From positions 124,001 through 188,000 of the forward strand of contig NZ_AYTO01000008.1 of the NCBI RefSeq assembly GCF_000507145.1: a stretch of DNA of 64,000 bases. Direction: 5' to 3'. Positions 46,817 through 56,233 of this stretch are shown here, piece after piece. The notes beneath the pieces were generated by a model. That model saw only the letters and a list, made by a program, of their open reading frames with translations. It was not told where the DNA came from and ran no database searches. The DNA is from Bacillus tequilensis KCTC 13622. GTDB lineage: Bacteria > Bacillota > Bacilli > Bacillales > Bacillaceae. Made by a program: the position numbers and the translations under genes. How positions within the stretch are numbered: position 1 is the stretch's first letter; every line of letters begins with the position of its first letter.

Positions 46817-48226
46817 ATGGAACAGACGAAAAAATGGGGTTTTTGGTTATTAACGGCGTTTGTCGTTGGAAATATGGTTGGATCAGGAATTTTCTCCTTG
46901 CCGAGCTCGCTTGCTTCAATCGCGAGTCCGTTCGGCGCTATATCCGCCTGGCTTTTGACAGGTGCCGGCGTGCTGATGATTGCACTTGTTTTCGGGCATT
47001 TGTCCATTCGCAAGCCTGAGCTGACAGCGGGGCCGCAAAGTTATGCAAGAGCGCTGTTCGCTGATCCGAAGAAAGGGAACGCTGCCGGTTTCACAATGGT
47101 GTGGGGCTACTGGGTGGCGAGCTGGATCAGTAACGTGGCGATCATTACGAGTCTCGCCGGTTACTTGACTTCGTTCTTCCCGATTTTGGTTGATAAACGT
47201 GAAATGTTTTCGATCGGCGGGCAAGAGGTGACACTCGGCCAATTGCTGACGTTTGCAGTATGTACGATCTTGTTATGGGGAACGCACACGATTCTTGTTG
47301 CAAGCATTAACGGTGCAAGTAAATTGAACTTTGTCACAACGCTTTCTAAAGTACTAGGCTTTGTCTTCTTTATCGTTGCTGGGTTGTTTGTGTTTCAAAC
47401 GGCATTATTCGGTCATTTTTATTTCCCGATTCAAGGAGAAAACGGCACAAGCATTGGAATTGGCGGCCAGGTGCATAACGCCGCGATTTCTACACTGTGG
47501 GCGTTTGTCGGAATTGAATCGGCGGTAATCCTGTCCGGCCGTGCGCGTTCCCAGCGTGATGTGAAACGTGCGACAATTACCGGGCTGTTGATTGCCTTAA
47601 GCATTTATATTATTGTCACTTTAATTACGATGGGTGTTCTGCCGCATGATAAGCTTGTCGGCTCTGAAAAACCGTTCGTTGATGTACTGTATGCGATTGT
47701 TGGAAACGCGGGAAGCGTAATTATGGCGCTTTTGGCTATCCTTTGCTTATTCGGAACGATGCTCGGCTGGATTTTGCTTGGCTCTGAGGTTCCATACCAA
47801 GCTGCTAAAGCAGGAGATTTCCCGGCATTCTTTGCGAAAACGAATAAAAAAGGAAGCCCGGTTAACGCATTAGTGATTACAAATGTGATGTCACAGGTCT
47901 TCATTTTCTCGGTTATTTCCCGGACAATAAGTGACGCATTTACATTTTTAACGACAGCGGCAACGCTTGCGTATCTCATTCCGTATTTGGTATCAGCGAT
48001 CTACAGCTTGAAGCTTGTGATCAAGGGCGAAACGTATGACCAGCTGAAAGGCTCCCGTCTAAAAGACGGATTGATTGCGATTTTAGCATGTGTATACTCC
48101 TTGTTTGTTATCGTAACAGGCACAGCGGATTTAACAACATTTATTCTCGGCATCGGTTTATTCTTTGTCGGCTTGATCGTTTATCCATTTGTGATTAAAA
48201 AGTTCCAGAAAGAAAAACAAGCATAA
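46817..48226 (+). CDS. yvsH: YvsH, basic amino acid permease/antiporter
   Basis: APC-superfamily transporter of 469 residues with about 12-13 helices. The N-terminal helix contains VGNMVGSGIFSLPSSLA, the substrate-binding glycine motif, and FVGIESAVILSGRA matches the arginine/ornithine antiporter branch. The lysine riboswitch upstream implies lysine uptake. GGAGG precedes the ATG. Confidence 0.93.
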   Translation: MEQTKKWGFWLLTAFVVGNMVGSGIFSLPSSLASIASPFGAISAWLLTGAGVLMIALVFGHLSIRKPELTAGPQSYARALFADPKKGNAAGFTMVWGYWVASWISNVAIITSLAGYLTSFFPILVDKREMFSIGGQEVTLGQLLTFAVCTILLWGTHTILVASINGASKLNFVTTLSKVLGFVFFIVAGLFVFQTALFGHFYFPIQGENGTSIGIGGQVHNAAISTLWAFVGIESAVILSGRARSQRDVKRATITGLLIALSIYIIVTLITMGVLPHDKLVGSEKPFVDVLYAIVGNAGSVIMALLAILCLFGTMLGWILLGSEVPYQAAKAGDFPAFFAKTNKKGSPVNALVITNVMSQVFIFSVISRTISDAFTFLTTAATLAYLIPYLVSAIYSLKLVIKGETYDQLKGSRLKDGLIAILACVYSLFVIVTGTADLTTFILGIGLFFVGLIVYPFVIKKFQKEKQA

Positions 48227-48229
48227 AAC

Positions 48230-48266
48230 AAAAAAGACACCTGAGCTTTGCCAGGTGTCTTTTTTG
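48230..48266 (+). terminator. yvsH terminator
   Basis: AAAAAAGACACCTG, AGCTTTGC and CAGGTGTCTTTTTT. Bases 48267-48429 hold nothing else that I can support. Confidence 0.9.
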
Positions 48267-48429
48267 TTGAAATAACAATGGCTGACAGAAAAGCTGAAAT
48301 AGATAATCGCATACGCAAAAATGTTTTTTCAGCCTTTCCAGCAAATCAAACAGAACGAGCGCTAAGATGAATCATGTATCGATCTGCTGATGGGACAGCT
48401 CCATAAAATAGTCTATGCGGCTTTTCGGT

Positions 48430-49377
48430 TTATTTTGTTAAGCTTTCCGTAATAAACTTCAGTTGGCCTTCTAATGAAATCGGGTCTGTGAAATAAAAGC
48501 CAATCGGGTCAATCTTATAGACATGGCCATTTTTAACGGCGCTAAGGTTCTTCCAAATAGAGCTGTCAAATACGCCGCCATCATCACCGCCTGATTGCCA
48601 TGGGCCTGCGAAAATATAATCCCCGGCGAAGTCAGGGAGCTTTTCTAATGAAATACTTGTATATCCAGGGCCCTGGTCAATGGCTTTTTCTTTTGTGAGC
48701 TTTGTGGCCTGCAGGCCGAGATCTTTGTAAATGATGCTTCCGCCTCTTCCGAAATCTTTACCGAATACGTAAATGTCTTTTCCGTTCGATTGCATGATGG
48801 AAATGGTTTTGTCACCGACGGCTTTTTTGATGTTTGTTTTTGCTGCCGTAACTTTTTTATCCCATTCAGCCAGCCATTTTTCGGCTTTATCTTCGGTTCC
48901 CGTCATTTTTGCGAATTCTTTCAGCTGTTCGATGTTGTTGAGCTTATCGTATTTTACAGCGACGGTCGGCGCGATCTTTTCAAGCTTTTTAATATCAGCG
49001 CCTTGCGTTGTCCAGACGATAATCAAATCAGGGTTCAAATCAATGACTTTTTCAACGGAAGTGCCGTCTCCGATGTTTGTGACACCGTCTGTTTTTCCTT
49101 TATAGTAAGGATTTTTAAATACATTCTCAGGTGCACCGACGACGTTGATGCCCAGTGTTTTGAAGTAGCCGTAGTAGCCGTCCGCCATGACAACCACCCG
49201 TTTAGGATGCTTAGGGATTTTTACATTCCCGTTTTCAGCCTTGTATGTAAAGGTTTCTTCGCCTTTTGAGCTAGAGGTAGAGCCTTTGCTTTCTGAGTTA
49301 TTCCCGCAGGCTGCCAGCGCTGCAATCAATAGCAGGGCAAAAAACGCGGCTCCGATTTTCTTGTATATAGGGGTCAT
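48430..49377 (-). CDS. fhuD: FhuD, ferrichrome-binding lipoprotein
   Basis: Siderophore-binding lipoprotein of 315 residues. The lipobox is LAAC (Cys24). The class III binding fold has two lobes linked by a long helix, with NLNPDLIIVW-type segment DLNPDLIIVWTTQ. It hands ferrichrome to FhuBG. It is divergent from fhuBGC, and a Fur box lies in the gap. Confidence 0.94.
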   Translation of the reverse strand: MTPIYKKIGAAFFALLLIAALAACGNNSESKGSTSSSKGEETFTYKAENGNVKIPKHPKRVVVMADGYYGYFKTLGINVVGAPENVFKNPYYKGKTDGVTNIGDGTSVEKVIDLNPDLIIVWTTQGADIKKLEKIAPTVAVKYDKLNNIEQLKEFAKMTGTEDKAEKWLAEWDKKVTAAKTNIKKAVGDKTISIMQSNGKDIYVFGKDFGRGGSIIYKDLGLQATKLTKEKAIDQGPGYTSISLEKLPDFAGDYIFAGPWQSGGDDGGVFDSSIWKNLSAVKNGHVYKIDPIGFYFTDPISLEGQLKFITESLTK

Positions 49378-49406
49378 ATCTCATACCTTCTTTCTGAAAA
49401 AATGAT

Positions 49407-49428
49407 GATAAAGAGAATCATTATCAAT
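49407..49428 (-). promoter_or_regulatory. Fur box of fhuD
   Basis: On the minus strand ATTGATAATGATTCTC matches the 7-1-7 Fur element TGATAAT-n-ATTATCA in its first half and is placed just after a TATAAT (plus strand ATTATA at 49433-49438). Iron-loaded Fur should repress fhuD. Confidence 0.75.
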
Positions 49429-49503
49429 GTGATTATACCATCACAAGTGTTAGTTGGCATGATATTTTTGCAATGATATTCTCATTTTTGTTCAAAACGA
49501 TCT

Positions 49504-49563
49504 ATTACATCAGCAGAAAAAAGTGATATACTGGAACAACAATTGATAATCATTATCATTATC
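49504..49563 (+). promoter_or_regulatory. fhuBGC promoter and Fur box
   Basis: ATTACA (49504-49509), 17 bases and TATACT (49527-49532), followed by TTGATAATCATTATCATTATC (first 20 bases counted) at 49543-49563, a near-perfect Fur box over the start point. Confidence 0.82.
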
Positions 49564-49581
49564 GGAAAGGAAGTACGGCTG

Positions 49582-50628
49582 TTGAGTCATAAGAAATATA
49601 GCCAGACTACATCAGAAGACATCCAATGGACGTCAAGGTCATATAGCGCGGTCATCGTCCTTATTGCAGGGATATGCTTGCTAGGCTTTGGCGCGCTTTT
49701 ATCCATATCTCTCGGTGCAGCAGATATTCATTTGCGCACCATATGGGACGCCATTTTTCATTTTCAGCCGACTGAAACGTCCCACCAAATCATACACGAC
49801 CTTCGGCTGCCGAGAACGGCTGCAGCCGCGCTTGTCGGCGCTTTATTAGCAGTGTCGGGGGCGATTATGCAGGGGATGACGAGAAATCCTTTGGCAGAGC
49901 CTTCGATTATGGGCGTTACATCTGGCTCCGCGTTTGCCATCTCGATTGCATTTGCCTTTTTTCCAGGGCTTTCTGCGATGGGGCTTGTACTATGGTCCTT
50001 TGCAGGAGCTGGGCTGGGGGCATCAACGGTAATGGGCATCGGCATGTTTGCAAGAGGCGGACTTACGCCTGTAAAGCTTGCGCTCGCGGGAACAGCAGTC
50101 ACTTATTTCTTTACGGGGGTTTCAACCGCTGTCGCAATTCGCTTTGATGTCGCTCAGGATATCAGCTTTTGGTACGCAGGCGGTGTAGCGGGTGTGAAAT
50201 GGTCGGGTGTCCACCTTTTGCTTCTCGCAGGGGCTGTCGGTTTAACGCTTGCTTTTATCATCGCCCGGTCGGTGACAGTGCTGAGTCTCGGTGACGAGCT
50301 GGCGAAAGGGCTTGGACAATATACATCAGCGGTGAAGGCAGTTGGCATGCTTGTCGTTGTGATTTTGACGGGAGCTGCGGTATCAATTGCCGGCACCATC
50401 GCATTTATCGGACTGATCATTCCCCATATTACCCGGTTTTTAGTCGGTGTGGATTATCGCTGGATCATTCCTTGCTCGGCGGTGCTTGGCGCTGTTCTGC
50501 TTGTGTTTGCTGATATTGCGGCAAGACTTGTAAACGCGCCCTTTGAAACGCCTGTCGGCGCGCTGACCTCTCTCATCGGCGTTCCCTTTTTCTTTTATTT
50601 GGCACGCCGTGAAAGGAGAGGGCTGTAA
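49582..50628 (+). CDS. fhuB: FhuB, ferrichrome ABC transporter permease
   Basis: FecCD-type permease of about 348 residues with ten helices; motifs include LRLPRTAAAALVGALLAVSG and GTIAFIGLIIPHITRFLVG. The frame is open well upstream, even through the Fur box at 49543, but transcription should begin near 49539. AAAGGAAG sits about 10 bases before TTG 49582, so I start there. It overlaps the fhuG start by one base (TAATG). Confidence 0.92.
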   Translation: MSHKKYSQTTSEDIQWTSRSYSAVIVLIAGICLLGFGALLSISLGAADIHLRTIWDAIFHFQPTETSHQIIHDLRLPRTAAAALVGALLAVSGAIMQGMTRNPLAEPSIMGVTSGSAFAISIAFAFFPGLSAMGLVLWSFAGAGLGASTVMGIGMFARGGLTPVKLALAGTAVTYFFTGVSTAVAIRFDVAQDISFWYAGGVAGVKWSGVHLLLLAGAVGLTLAFIIARSVTVLSLGDELAKGLGQYTSAVKAVGMLVVVILTGAAVSIAGTIAFIGLIIPHITRFLVGVDYRWIIPCSAVLGAVLLVFADIAARLVNAPFETPVGALTSLIGVPFFFYLARRERRGL

Positions 50629-51638
50629 TGAAAACAAAAACAAAAAAACCGCTCGTTGTGATGGCTGTAACCTTTCTGCTCATCGTGCTGGTCTTTTTTA
50701 TCAGCTTGAATGCCGGCGTCATCAAAATTGCGCCGCTTAAAACGCTTCAGGTCTTCTTCGGCCAAGGAACGGCGCGTGATGAACTGGTTTTATTTGAGTT
50801 CAGGCTGCCCCGAATCATCCTTTCCTTGCTCGTTGGGGCAGGGATCGCTGTTGCCGGAGCCATTTTGCAAAGCGTGTCTCAAAATGATCTGGCTGAACCG
50901 GGTATTCTCGGAATTAACGCCGGCGGCTCACTAGCAGTTGTGCTTTTCATTTACTTTTTTCAAGGATCAGCTTCAGATCTCGGTTTTTTCGGAACATTGA
51001 TGCTGCCATTCAGTGCTTTGGCAGGCGCAATCCTCGCCGCATTTCTGATCTATCTTCTGGCTTGGAAGAAAGGCGTGACACCGATTCGGCTGATTCTAGT
51101 CGGCATTGGGGTGAATGCCGGATTTAACGCCCTGCTGCTGATTTTTCAGCTCAAGATGGACCCTCATGATTTTATGCAAGCTGCGGTTTGGCTATCCGGC
51201 TCGATCTGGGGGGCAAACTGGAATATAATCTGGGCGATTCTCCCTTGGATTGTGATCTTGCTGCCGTTTACTTTATATAAGGCACACTATTTGAATATTT
51301 TGCAGCTTGGAGACCAATTAGCGACAGGGCTGGGCACTGCTGTTGAAAGGGAAAGACGGATTCTTCTTCTGGCAGCGGTCACTCTTGCAGCTTCATGTGT
51401 GGCAGCTGCAGGGGGCATCGCGTTTCTAGGATTGATTGCGCCCCACGTGGCAAGAAGGCTTACTGGACCTCGTCACCAGACGCTGATACCGGTCTCCGCC
51501 TTCATCGGCGCATTTCTGTTTTTGCTCGCTGATACGCTTGCGAGGAATGTATTGGCACCGTCAGAAATTCCGGTCGGGCTTGTCATTTCCGTGTTAGGTG
51601 CGCCTTACTTTATATATTTATTGATGAAAACGAATTAG
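50628..51638 (+). CDS. fhuG: FhuG, ferrichrome ABC transporter permease
   Basis: Second FecCD-type permease, 336 residues, pairing with FhuB. It has the family motifs RLPRIILSLLVGAGIAVAGA and GGIAFLGLIAPHVARRLTG. TAATG overlap with fhuB and 15 bases to fhuC indicate a tightly packed operon. Confidence 0.94.
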   Translation: MKTKTKKPLVVMAVTFLLIVLVFFISLNAGVIKIAPLKTLQVFFGQGTARDELVLFEFRLPRIILSLLVGAGIAVAGAILQSVSQNDLAEPGILGINAGGSLAVVLFIYFFQGSASDLGFFGTLMLPFSALAGAILAAFLIYLLAWKKGVTPIRLILVGIGVNAGFNALLLIFQLKMDPHDFMQAAVWLSGSIWGANWNIIWAILPWIVILLPFTLYKAHYLNILQLGDQLATGLGTAVERERRILLLAAVTLAASCVAAAGGIAFLGLIAPHVARRLTGPRHQTLIPVSAFIGAFLFLLADTLARNVLAPSEIPVGLVISVLGAPYFIYLLMKTN

Positions 51639-51653
51639 AGGAGGGGGCCGAAT

Positions 51654-52463
51654 ATGCATTCATTAACAACCGATCAGCTTGGAATTGGTTATGGCGACAG
51701 GGTGATTGTTGAGGATTTAAATATTTCGATTCCTAAAGGGAAAATCACCACCTTAATTGGCCCGAACGGCTGCGGGAAATCAACGATTTTAAAAACAATG
51801 TCGAGAATCATGCGTTCGCATACAGGCGCCGTCTATTTAAACGGCAAAGCCATTCATAAAATGTCTACAAAGGACATTGCGAAAGATATGGCGATTCTTC
51901 CGCAGACACCTGAAGCGCCGAACGGTTTAACGGTGTCTGAATTGGTGTCGTACGGCAGGTTTCCGCATCAATCAGGATTTGGCAGATTACATGATGAAGA
52001 CCGCCGGATTATCAAATGGGCGCTTGAAGAAACAGGCATGGCTGAATTCGCTGAACGGCCGATTGAGGCACTTTCAGGTGGACAGCGTCAGCGTGTATGG
52101 ATAGCCATGGCGCTTGCGCAAGGGACGGAGCTGCTGTTGCTGGATGAACCTACAACGTATCTTGATCTCGCCCACCAGCTTGAAATTCTGCAGCTGCTTG
52201 ACAGACTCAACAAAGAGCAGGGGCGGACGATATTAATGGTCATTCATGACCTTAACCATGCGGCCCGTTTTTCTCATTATATGATCGCACTCAAAAAAGG
52301 CACGGTCATCAAGGAAGGCACCGCACTGGAGGTCATGACACCGGACATTCTGAAGCAGGTATTTCAGATTGATGCCGAGATTGTGACTGATCCGCGTACA
52401 AATAAACCTGTATGTTTGACTTATGACCTGATTAAAAATGACAAAACGCTAGTTTCTGTGTAA
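51654..52463 (+). CDS. fhuC: FhuC, ferrichrome ABC transporter ATPase
   Basis: ATPase of 269 residues driving siderophore import. Walker A GPNGCGKST, signature LSGGQRQR, Walker B LLLLDEPTTYLD and the switch His in VIHDLNHA are intact. In B. subtilis FhuC also serves other siderophore permeases. GAGGAGG precedes the ATG. Confidence 0.95.
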   Translation: MHSLTTDQLGIGYGDRVIVEDLNISIPKGKITTLIGPNGCGKSTILKTMSRIMRSHTGAVYLNGKAIHKMSTKDIAKDMAILPQTPEAPNGLTVSELVSYGRFPHQSGFGRLHDEDRRIIKWALEETGMAEFAERPIEALSGGQRQRVWIAMALAQGTELLLLDEPTTYLDLAHQLEILQLLDRLNKEQGRTILMVIHDLNHAARFSHYMIALKKGTVIKEGTALEVMTPDILKQVFQIDAEIVTDPRTNKPVCLTYDLIKNDKTLVSV

Positions 52464-52497
52464 GAAAAATCCCGGTTCAGAGCCGGGATTTTTTTAT
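52464..52497 (+). terminator. fhuC terminator
   Basis: AAAAATCCCGG, TTCAGAG and CCGGGATTTTTTT. Confidence 0.9.
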
Positions 52498-52631
52498 TTT
52501 TGTCTGCAAAAATACAATTTTACTATTTGGTTCCATTATTTCAAGAAATAGATTGAAAGTCTTTTTGAATTAATAGATAATATCGGTAGAATGTTTCGTA
52601 AATATTACATATTTTACAGAAAGAGGAGATC

Positions 52632-53828
52632 GTGGTGTCCAAGAAGAAAAAATGGCTTATTGGCGGTGCAATATGTGCCGGTGTGCTTGTATTGGCTGGG
52701 ATCGGAGCCGTCGGTTTTACCTTTTTTACTCACATGAACCAAGTTGCCGTAACATCGGAGCCTTATGCCGAGTCGGTAGCTGTGTACATGGGAGGAGAAT
52801 CAGAATCTGGCCAAACGTTTTCCGGAAAGGTTGAGCCGGAGAAACAGCAGAAGGTATATATTGATTCAGAAAAAGGCAGCATTAAAAAAACATATGTCAA
52901 AGAAGGCGACCAGGTTAAAAAGGGCGATAAGCTTTTTGAGTATGAGGGTGAGGATCATTCCGACGAGACTGAGCAAGCCAATTTGCAAATCGAAATGACA
53001 AATCTGCAAATCAGCCGTTTGCAAACATCAATAACGGAAACGGAAAAGAAGCTGAAGGCGGCCGGAAAAGAGGAGAAATCACAGCTTCAAGATGAGCTTG
53101 ATCAGGCCAATTTCGATTTGAAAACGAGCCAGCTTGAGCTGAAGCAGCATCAAAAAGAGCTGGCTGCCCTGACAAAAAACAAAGGTTCCAATGTCATGAC
53201 AAGCAAGCATGACGGGATCGTTCAAAGCGTCAATCAGGATATCGCTGACGGAGCAACAGGCGATCAGGCGGCAGGTCCGTATATCCAGATTGTTTCGACG
53301 GGGAAGTACCTGGTCAAAAGCCAAATCAACGAGCTGTTAATGGACACAATTAAAAAAGGCAGCAAAGTCAGAGTCACGCTGAAAACAGGCGGTGAAGGCG
53401 AGTGGAAAGGAAAGGTCGCCTCGATCGGCAAGCTTCCAGCGGGAGCAGGCGAGGGTGAGGAATCAGAAAGTTTTGCTGAGGAAGAAATGAACCCTCAATC
53501 CTCTAACTATCCGTTCACTATTATATTAGACAGCCATAAGGGTCTCGAAGTCGGCTATCATGTCAACATCGAAGTGATGGGTGATGAGGCTGATGCGGAC
53601 ACCATTAAACTGCCGTCCGACATGGTCATTCAGGATGACGGCGAACCATACGTGTGGAAAGCGGATGAGAAGCAGAAAGCGGTCAAACAGCCTGTGGAAC
53701 TCGGGGATACTGATAAAAATGACATGGTGGAAATTAAGAACGGCCTGACGCCGGAAGATTATGTGATCTATCCTGATCCCGCGGTCAAGGAAGGAAAGCA
53801 GGTTACAGTCAATGCTGACACTGAATAA
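52632..53828 (+). CDS. yvrP: YvrP, membrane-fusion subunit of a MacB-like ABC exporter
   Basis: HlyD/RND-type adaptor of 397-398 residues. It has one N-terminal membrane helix (about 10-33), a biotinyl-lipoyl half-motif GSIKKTYVKEGDQVKKGDKL, a coiled coil (about 110-185), the second half-motif VMTSKHDGIVQSVNQDIADG and a beta-barrel. GTG 52632 or 52635 may be used. It forms a unit with yvrO and yvrN, exporting an unknown substrate. Confidence 0.92.
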   Translation: MVSKKKKWLIGGAICAGVLVLAGIGAVGFTFFTHMNQVAVTSEPYAESVAVYMGGESESGQTFSGKVEPEKQQKVYIDSEKGSIKKTYVKEGDQVKKGDKLFEYEGEDHSDETEQANLQIEMTNLQISRLQTSITETEKKLKAAGKEEKSQLQDELDQANFDLKTSQLELKQHQKELAALTKNKGSNVMTSKHDGIVQSVNQDIADGATGDQAAGPYIQIVSTGKYLVKSQINELLMDTIKKGSKVRVTLKTGGEGEWKGKVASIGKLPAGAGEGEESESFAEEEMNPQSSNYPFTIILDSHKGLEVGYHVNIEVMGDEADADTIKLPSDMVIQDDGEPYVWKADEKQKAVKQPVELGDTDKNDMVEIKNGLTPEDYVIYPDPAVKEGKQVTVNADTE

Positions 53829-54501
53829 TATTTCGAAATCGTACAGGCTGGGAAAAGAAGAAGTTCCAATCTTGAAGCATATTAATCTGACTGTCCAGGC
53901 GGGGGAGTTTCTGGCGATTATGGGGCCTTCCGGTTCTGGAAAATCAACGTTAATGAATATCATCGGCTGTTTGGACAGGCCAACCTCCGGAACGTATACG
54001 CTTGACCAGATAGATATTTTGAAAGGGAAGGACGGCGCTTTAGCCGAAATCCGCAATGAATCAATCGGGTTTGTATTTCAAACCTTTCATTTGCTGCCGC
54101 GTCTTACCGCGCTGCAAAATGTCGAACTGCCGATGATCTACAATAAAGTGAAGAAAAAAGAAAGAAGACAAAGAGCCTATGAGGCACTGGAAAAGGTCGG
54201 GTTAAAAGACAGAGTCTCTTACAAGCCTCCGAAGCTGTCAGGAGGACAAAAGCAGCGGGTGGCGATAGCGAGGGCCCTTGTCAATCAGCCGAGGTTTATT
54301 TTAGCTGATGAACCGACCGGGGCGCTTGATACGAAATCAAGCGAACAAATTTTGTCGCTGTTTTCTGAGCTCCATCAGGAAGGCAAGACCATTATTATGA
54401 TTACCCACGACCCGGACGTCGCTAAAAAAGCTGACAGAACCGTATTTATCAGAGACGGTGAGTTGGTTTTAGATGAGAGAGGGGATATCAGCCATGCTTG
54501 A
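53812..54501 (+). CDS. yvrO: YvrO, MacB-like ABC exporter ATPase
   Basis: A 229-residue ATPase of the LolD/MacB group. Walker A GPSGSGKST, signature LSGGQKQR, Walker B FILADEPTGALD and switch ITHDPDVA are present. Its start lies 17 bases inside yvrP and its end overlaps yvrN by 8 bases, so the three proteins are translated together. Confidence 0.94.
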   Translation: MLTLNNISKSYRLGKEEVPILKHINLTVQAGEFLAIMGPSGSGKSTLMNIIGCLDRPTSGTYTLDQIDILKGKDGALAEIRNESIGFVFQTFHLLPRLTALQNVELPMIYNKVKKKERRQRAYEALEKVGLKDRVSYKPPKLSGGQKQRVAIARALVNQPRFILADEPTGALDTKSSEQILSLFSELHQEGKTIIMITHDPDVAKKADRTVFIRDGELVLDERGDISHA

Positions 54502-55726
54502 ACATATTCGAATCTCTTTTCAGTCTATCTTTTCTCATAAATTAAGATCGATTTTGACAATGCTCGGTGTCATTATCGGCATAGCGGCAATTATCGCGAT
54601 TGTTTCGATGCTGAAGGGCCAAAGTGAACAATTAAAGCAGAGCATGATCGGCATGGGGAATAACGCGATTAATGTTGTCTATCAGCCATCGGGCGGGGAA
54701 GAGCAGGGCAGCGGCTCTTCTCAGGTGTCGTATACGTCCGCGCCGCCTGTAGCGGAAGAAACAGTAAAGGCGATCAAATCCGATCCTATAATCAGAGGAT
54801 TATCCTTATACTATTTGTCTGAAGACGCGAGCGTTTTTCATTTAACAAACGTTTCATATCCTCAAGTGTACGGAGTTGACGCTGATTATTTTGATATGTT
54901 CCCAATCCGTATAATCGAAGGAAGAAAGCTGACGGAAAACGAATTAAACAGCACACGCCAAGCGGTGATGATCAATGAGGCCGCCAGAGATGAACTGTTT
55001 CCAGACGGAGACGCTCTGCATCAAAACATTGAGATGAATGGTGTGCCGTTTAAGGTTGCCGGTGTGTTTAAAGAAAAAAATCAGCAGGACAGTATGTTTG
55101 AAGGCGACTACGCGAACCCTGTTTTGTACACGCCGAAAAAAGTGTGGCCGCTCATTGAAGGCTTTGATGCGCCAACTCAGATTGCCGTCCAGGCTGATTC
55201 GTCTGAGCATATTCAAGAAGCGGGTGTAATGGCTGCTGATCTTTTAAACCAAGGACTGTCTGATGCCGAGCTGGAAAAAGCAGAGTACAGCGTAGTAGAT
55301 CTTCAGGAGATTGCACAGGAAATGGAATCCTTTAACCGGTCCTTTGCGTTGCTGCTTGGCGGAATCGCTAGTATTTCACTTTTGGTCGGCGGTATCGGCG
55401 TTATGAACATTATGCTCGTTTCCGTTACGGAGCGCACGAGGGAAATCGGGATTAAGAAAGCGCTCGGTGCTAAGCGGCGGGTGATTTTATTTCAGTTTTT
55501 AACCGAGGCTGTTGTGCTGACAAGCATTGGCGGAATACTCGGTGTCCTGGCGGGCTGCGGCATCGCTAAGCTGCTGACGGTCGTTTTTCCGATGCCTTTT
55601 ATCGTCTCCGTTCCGGCTGTTGCGGGAGCACTCATCTTTTCAATGGCAGTCGGCATTATTTTCGGCTTGCTTCCGTCCATCAAGGCATCTAAACTTCAGC
55701 CTGTAGACGCGCTTCGCTATGAATAA
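54494..55726 (+). CDS. yvrN: YvrN, MacB-like ABC exporter permease
   Basis: A 410-residue permease with one N-terminal helix (about 18-40), a large extracellular MacB_PCD domain (about 45-275) and three C-terminal helices (285-400) of the FtsX type, ending PVDALRYE. ATG 54494 follows GAGAGGGG; the frame opens seven codons earlier. This family works by mechanotransmission rather than substrate passage through the membrane; the substrate is unknown. Confidence 0.93.
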   Translation: MLEHIRISFQSIFSHKLRSILTMLGVIIGIAAIIAIVSMLKGQSEQLKQSMIGMGNNAINVVYQPSGGEEQGSGSSQVSYTSAPPVAEETVKAIKSDPIIRGLSLYYLSEDASVFHLTNVSYPQVYGVDADYFDMFPIRIIEGRKLTENELNSTRQAVMINEAARDELFPDGDALHQNIEMNGVPFKVAGVFKEKNQQDSMFEGDYANPVLYTPKKVWPLIEGFDAPTQIAVQADSSEHIQEAGVMAADLLNQGLSDAELEKAEYSVVDLQEIAQEMESFNRSFALLLGGIASISLLVGGIGVMNIMLVSVTERTREIGIKKALGAKRRVILFQFLTEAVVLTSIGGILGVLAGCGIAKLLTVVFPMPFIVSVPAVAGALIFSMAVGIIFGLLPSIKASKLQPVDALRYE

Positions 55727-55760
55727 AAAGAACGCATCCATTTGGAATGCGTTCTTTTTT
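55725..55760. terminator. Bidirectional terminator between yvrN and yvrL
   Basis: AAAAAGAACGCATCC and GGAATGCGTTCTTTTTT, between convergent genes. Confidence 0.88.
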
Positions 55761-56169
55761 AGCTTGGAAGGGCTGAGTTGCATTTGTCTAAAATCAAAAA
55801 AACGGCTGCGACGATCATTTCTTCTGTAGTGGACAGCCAGATGTCGCTCATCAATTGGTCTGTCGTGTAAGCAGTCATCCACAAAAACAGCAGCTGTACG
55901 ATGCCGGCAAGAAAAATGAATAAGCGTTTTCCCGTCCTGAAAAATGTAAAACTATGTATGATCAGACGTTCAAAAGGTTCAAAGAATAACCCGAGGATAA
56001 GGAATAGCACGGCAAAAAGCAGGACATGAGCCGTTGAGCGGTAGCTTGTTCCCGCTAAAAAAAACAAAATGAAAATGACTGTATAATAGGTCAATACCAC
56101 TGCGGCGGCGGCCATCACGTACTGTGCGGAGAGCCGCAATAGACGTTTTGTAGAAGTTTGAAGTTTCAC
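55759..56169 (-). CDS. yvrL: YvrL, membrane inhibitor of the sigma-O system
   Basis: A 136-residue membrane protein with four hydrophobic segments (about 15-37, 43-60, 82-100, 113-130). In B. subtilis YvrL negatively controls the acid-responsive SigO/RsoA sigma factor and is co-transcribed with oxdC. It is 64 bases downstream of oxdC, with a hairpin in between. GGAGCTG precedes the ATG. Confidence 0.88.
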   Translation of the reverse strand: MKLQTSTKRLLRLSAQYVMAAAAVVLTYYTVIFILFFLAGTSYRSTAHVLLFAVLFLILGLFFEPFERLIIHSFTFFRTGKRLFIFLAGIVQLLFLWMTAYTTDQLMSDIWLSTTEEMIVAAVFLILDKCNSALPS

Positions 56170-56191
56170 TGGTTCAGCTCCTTATGAAGTA

Positions 56192-56223
56192 AGGCTTGCA
56201 GAGAACGAGTGATCTCTGCAAGC
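56192..56223 (-). other. Intercistronic hairpin between oxdC and yvrL
   Basis: GCTTGCAGAGA and TCTCTGCAAGC form an 11-base-pair stem with an 8-9 base loop. No T-tract follows on the minus strand, so it may stabilise the oxdC message or attenuate yvrL rather than fully terminate. Confidence 0.6.
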
Positions 56224-56233
56224 TGTGAGTCTT

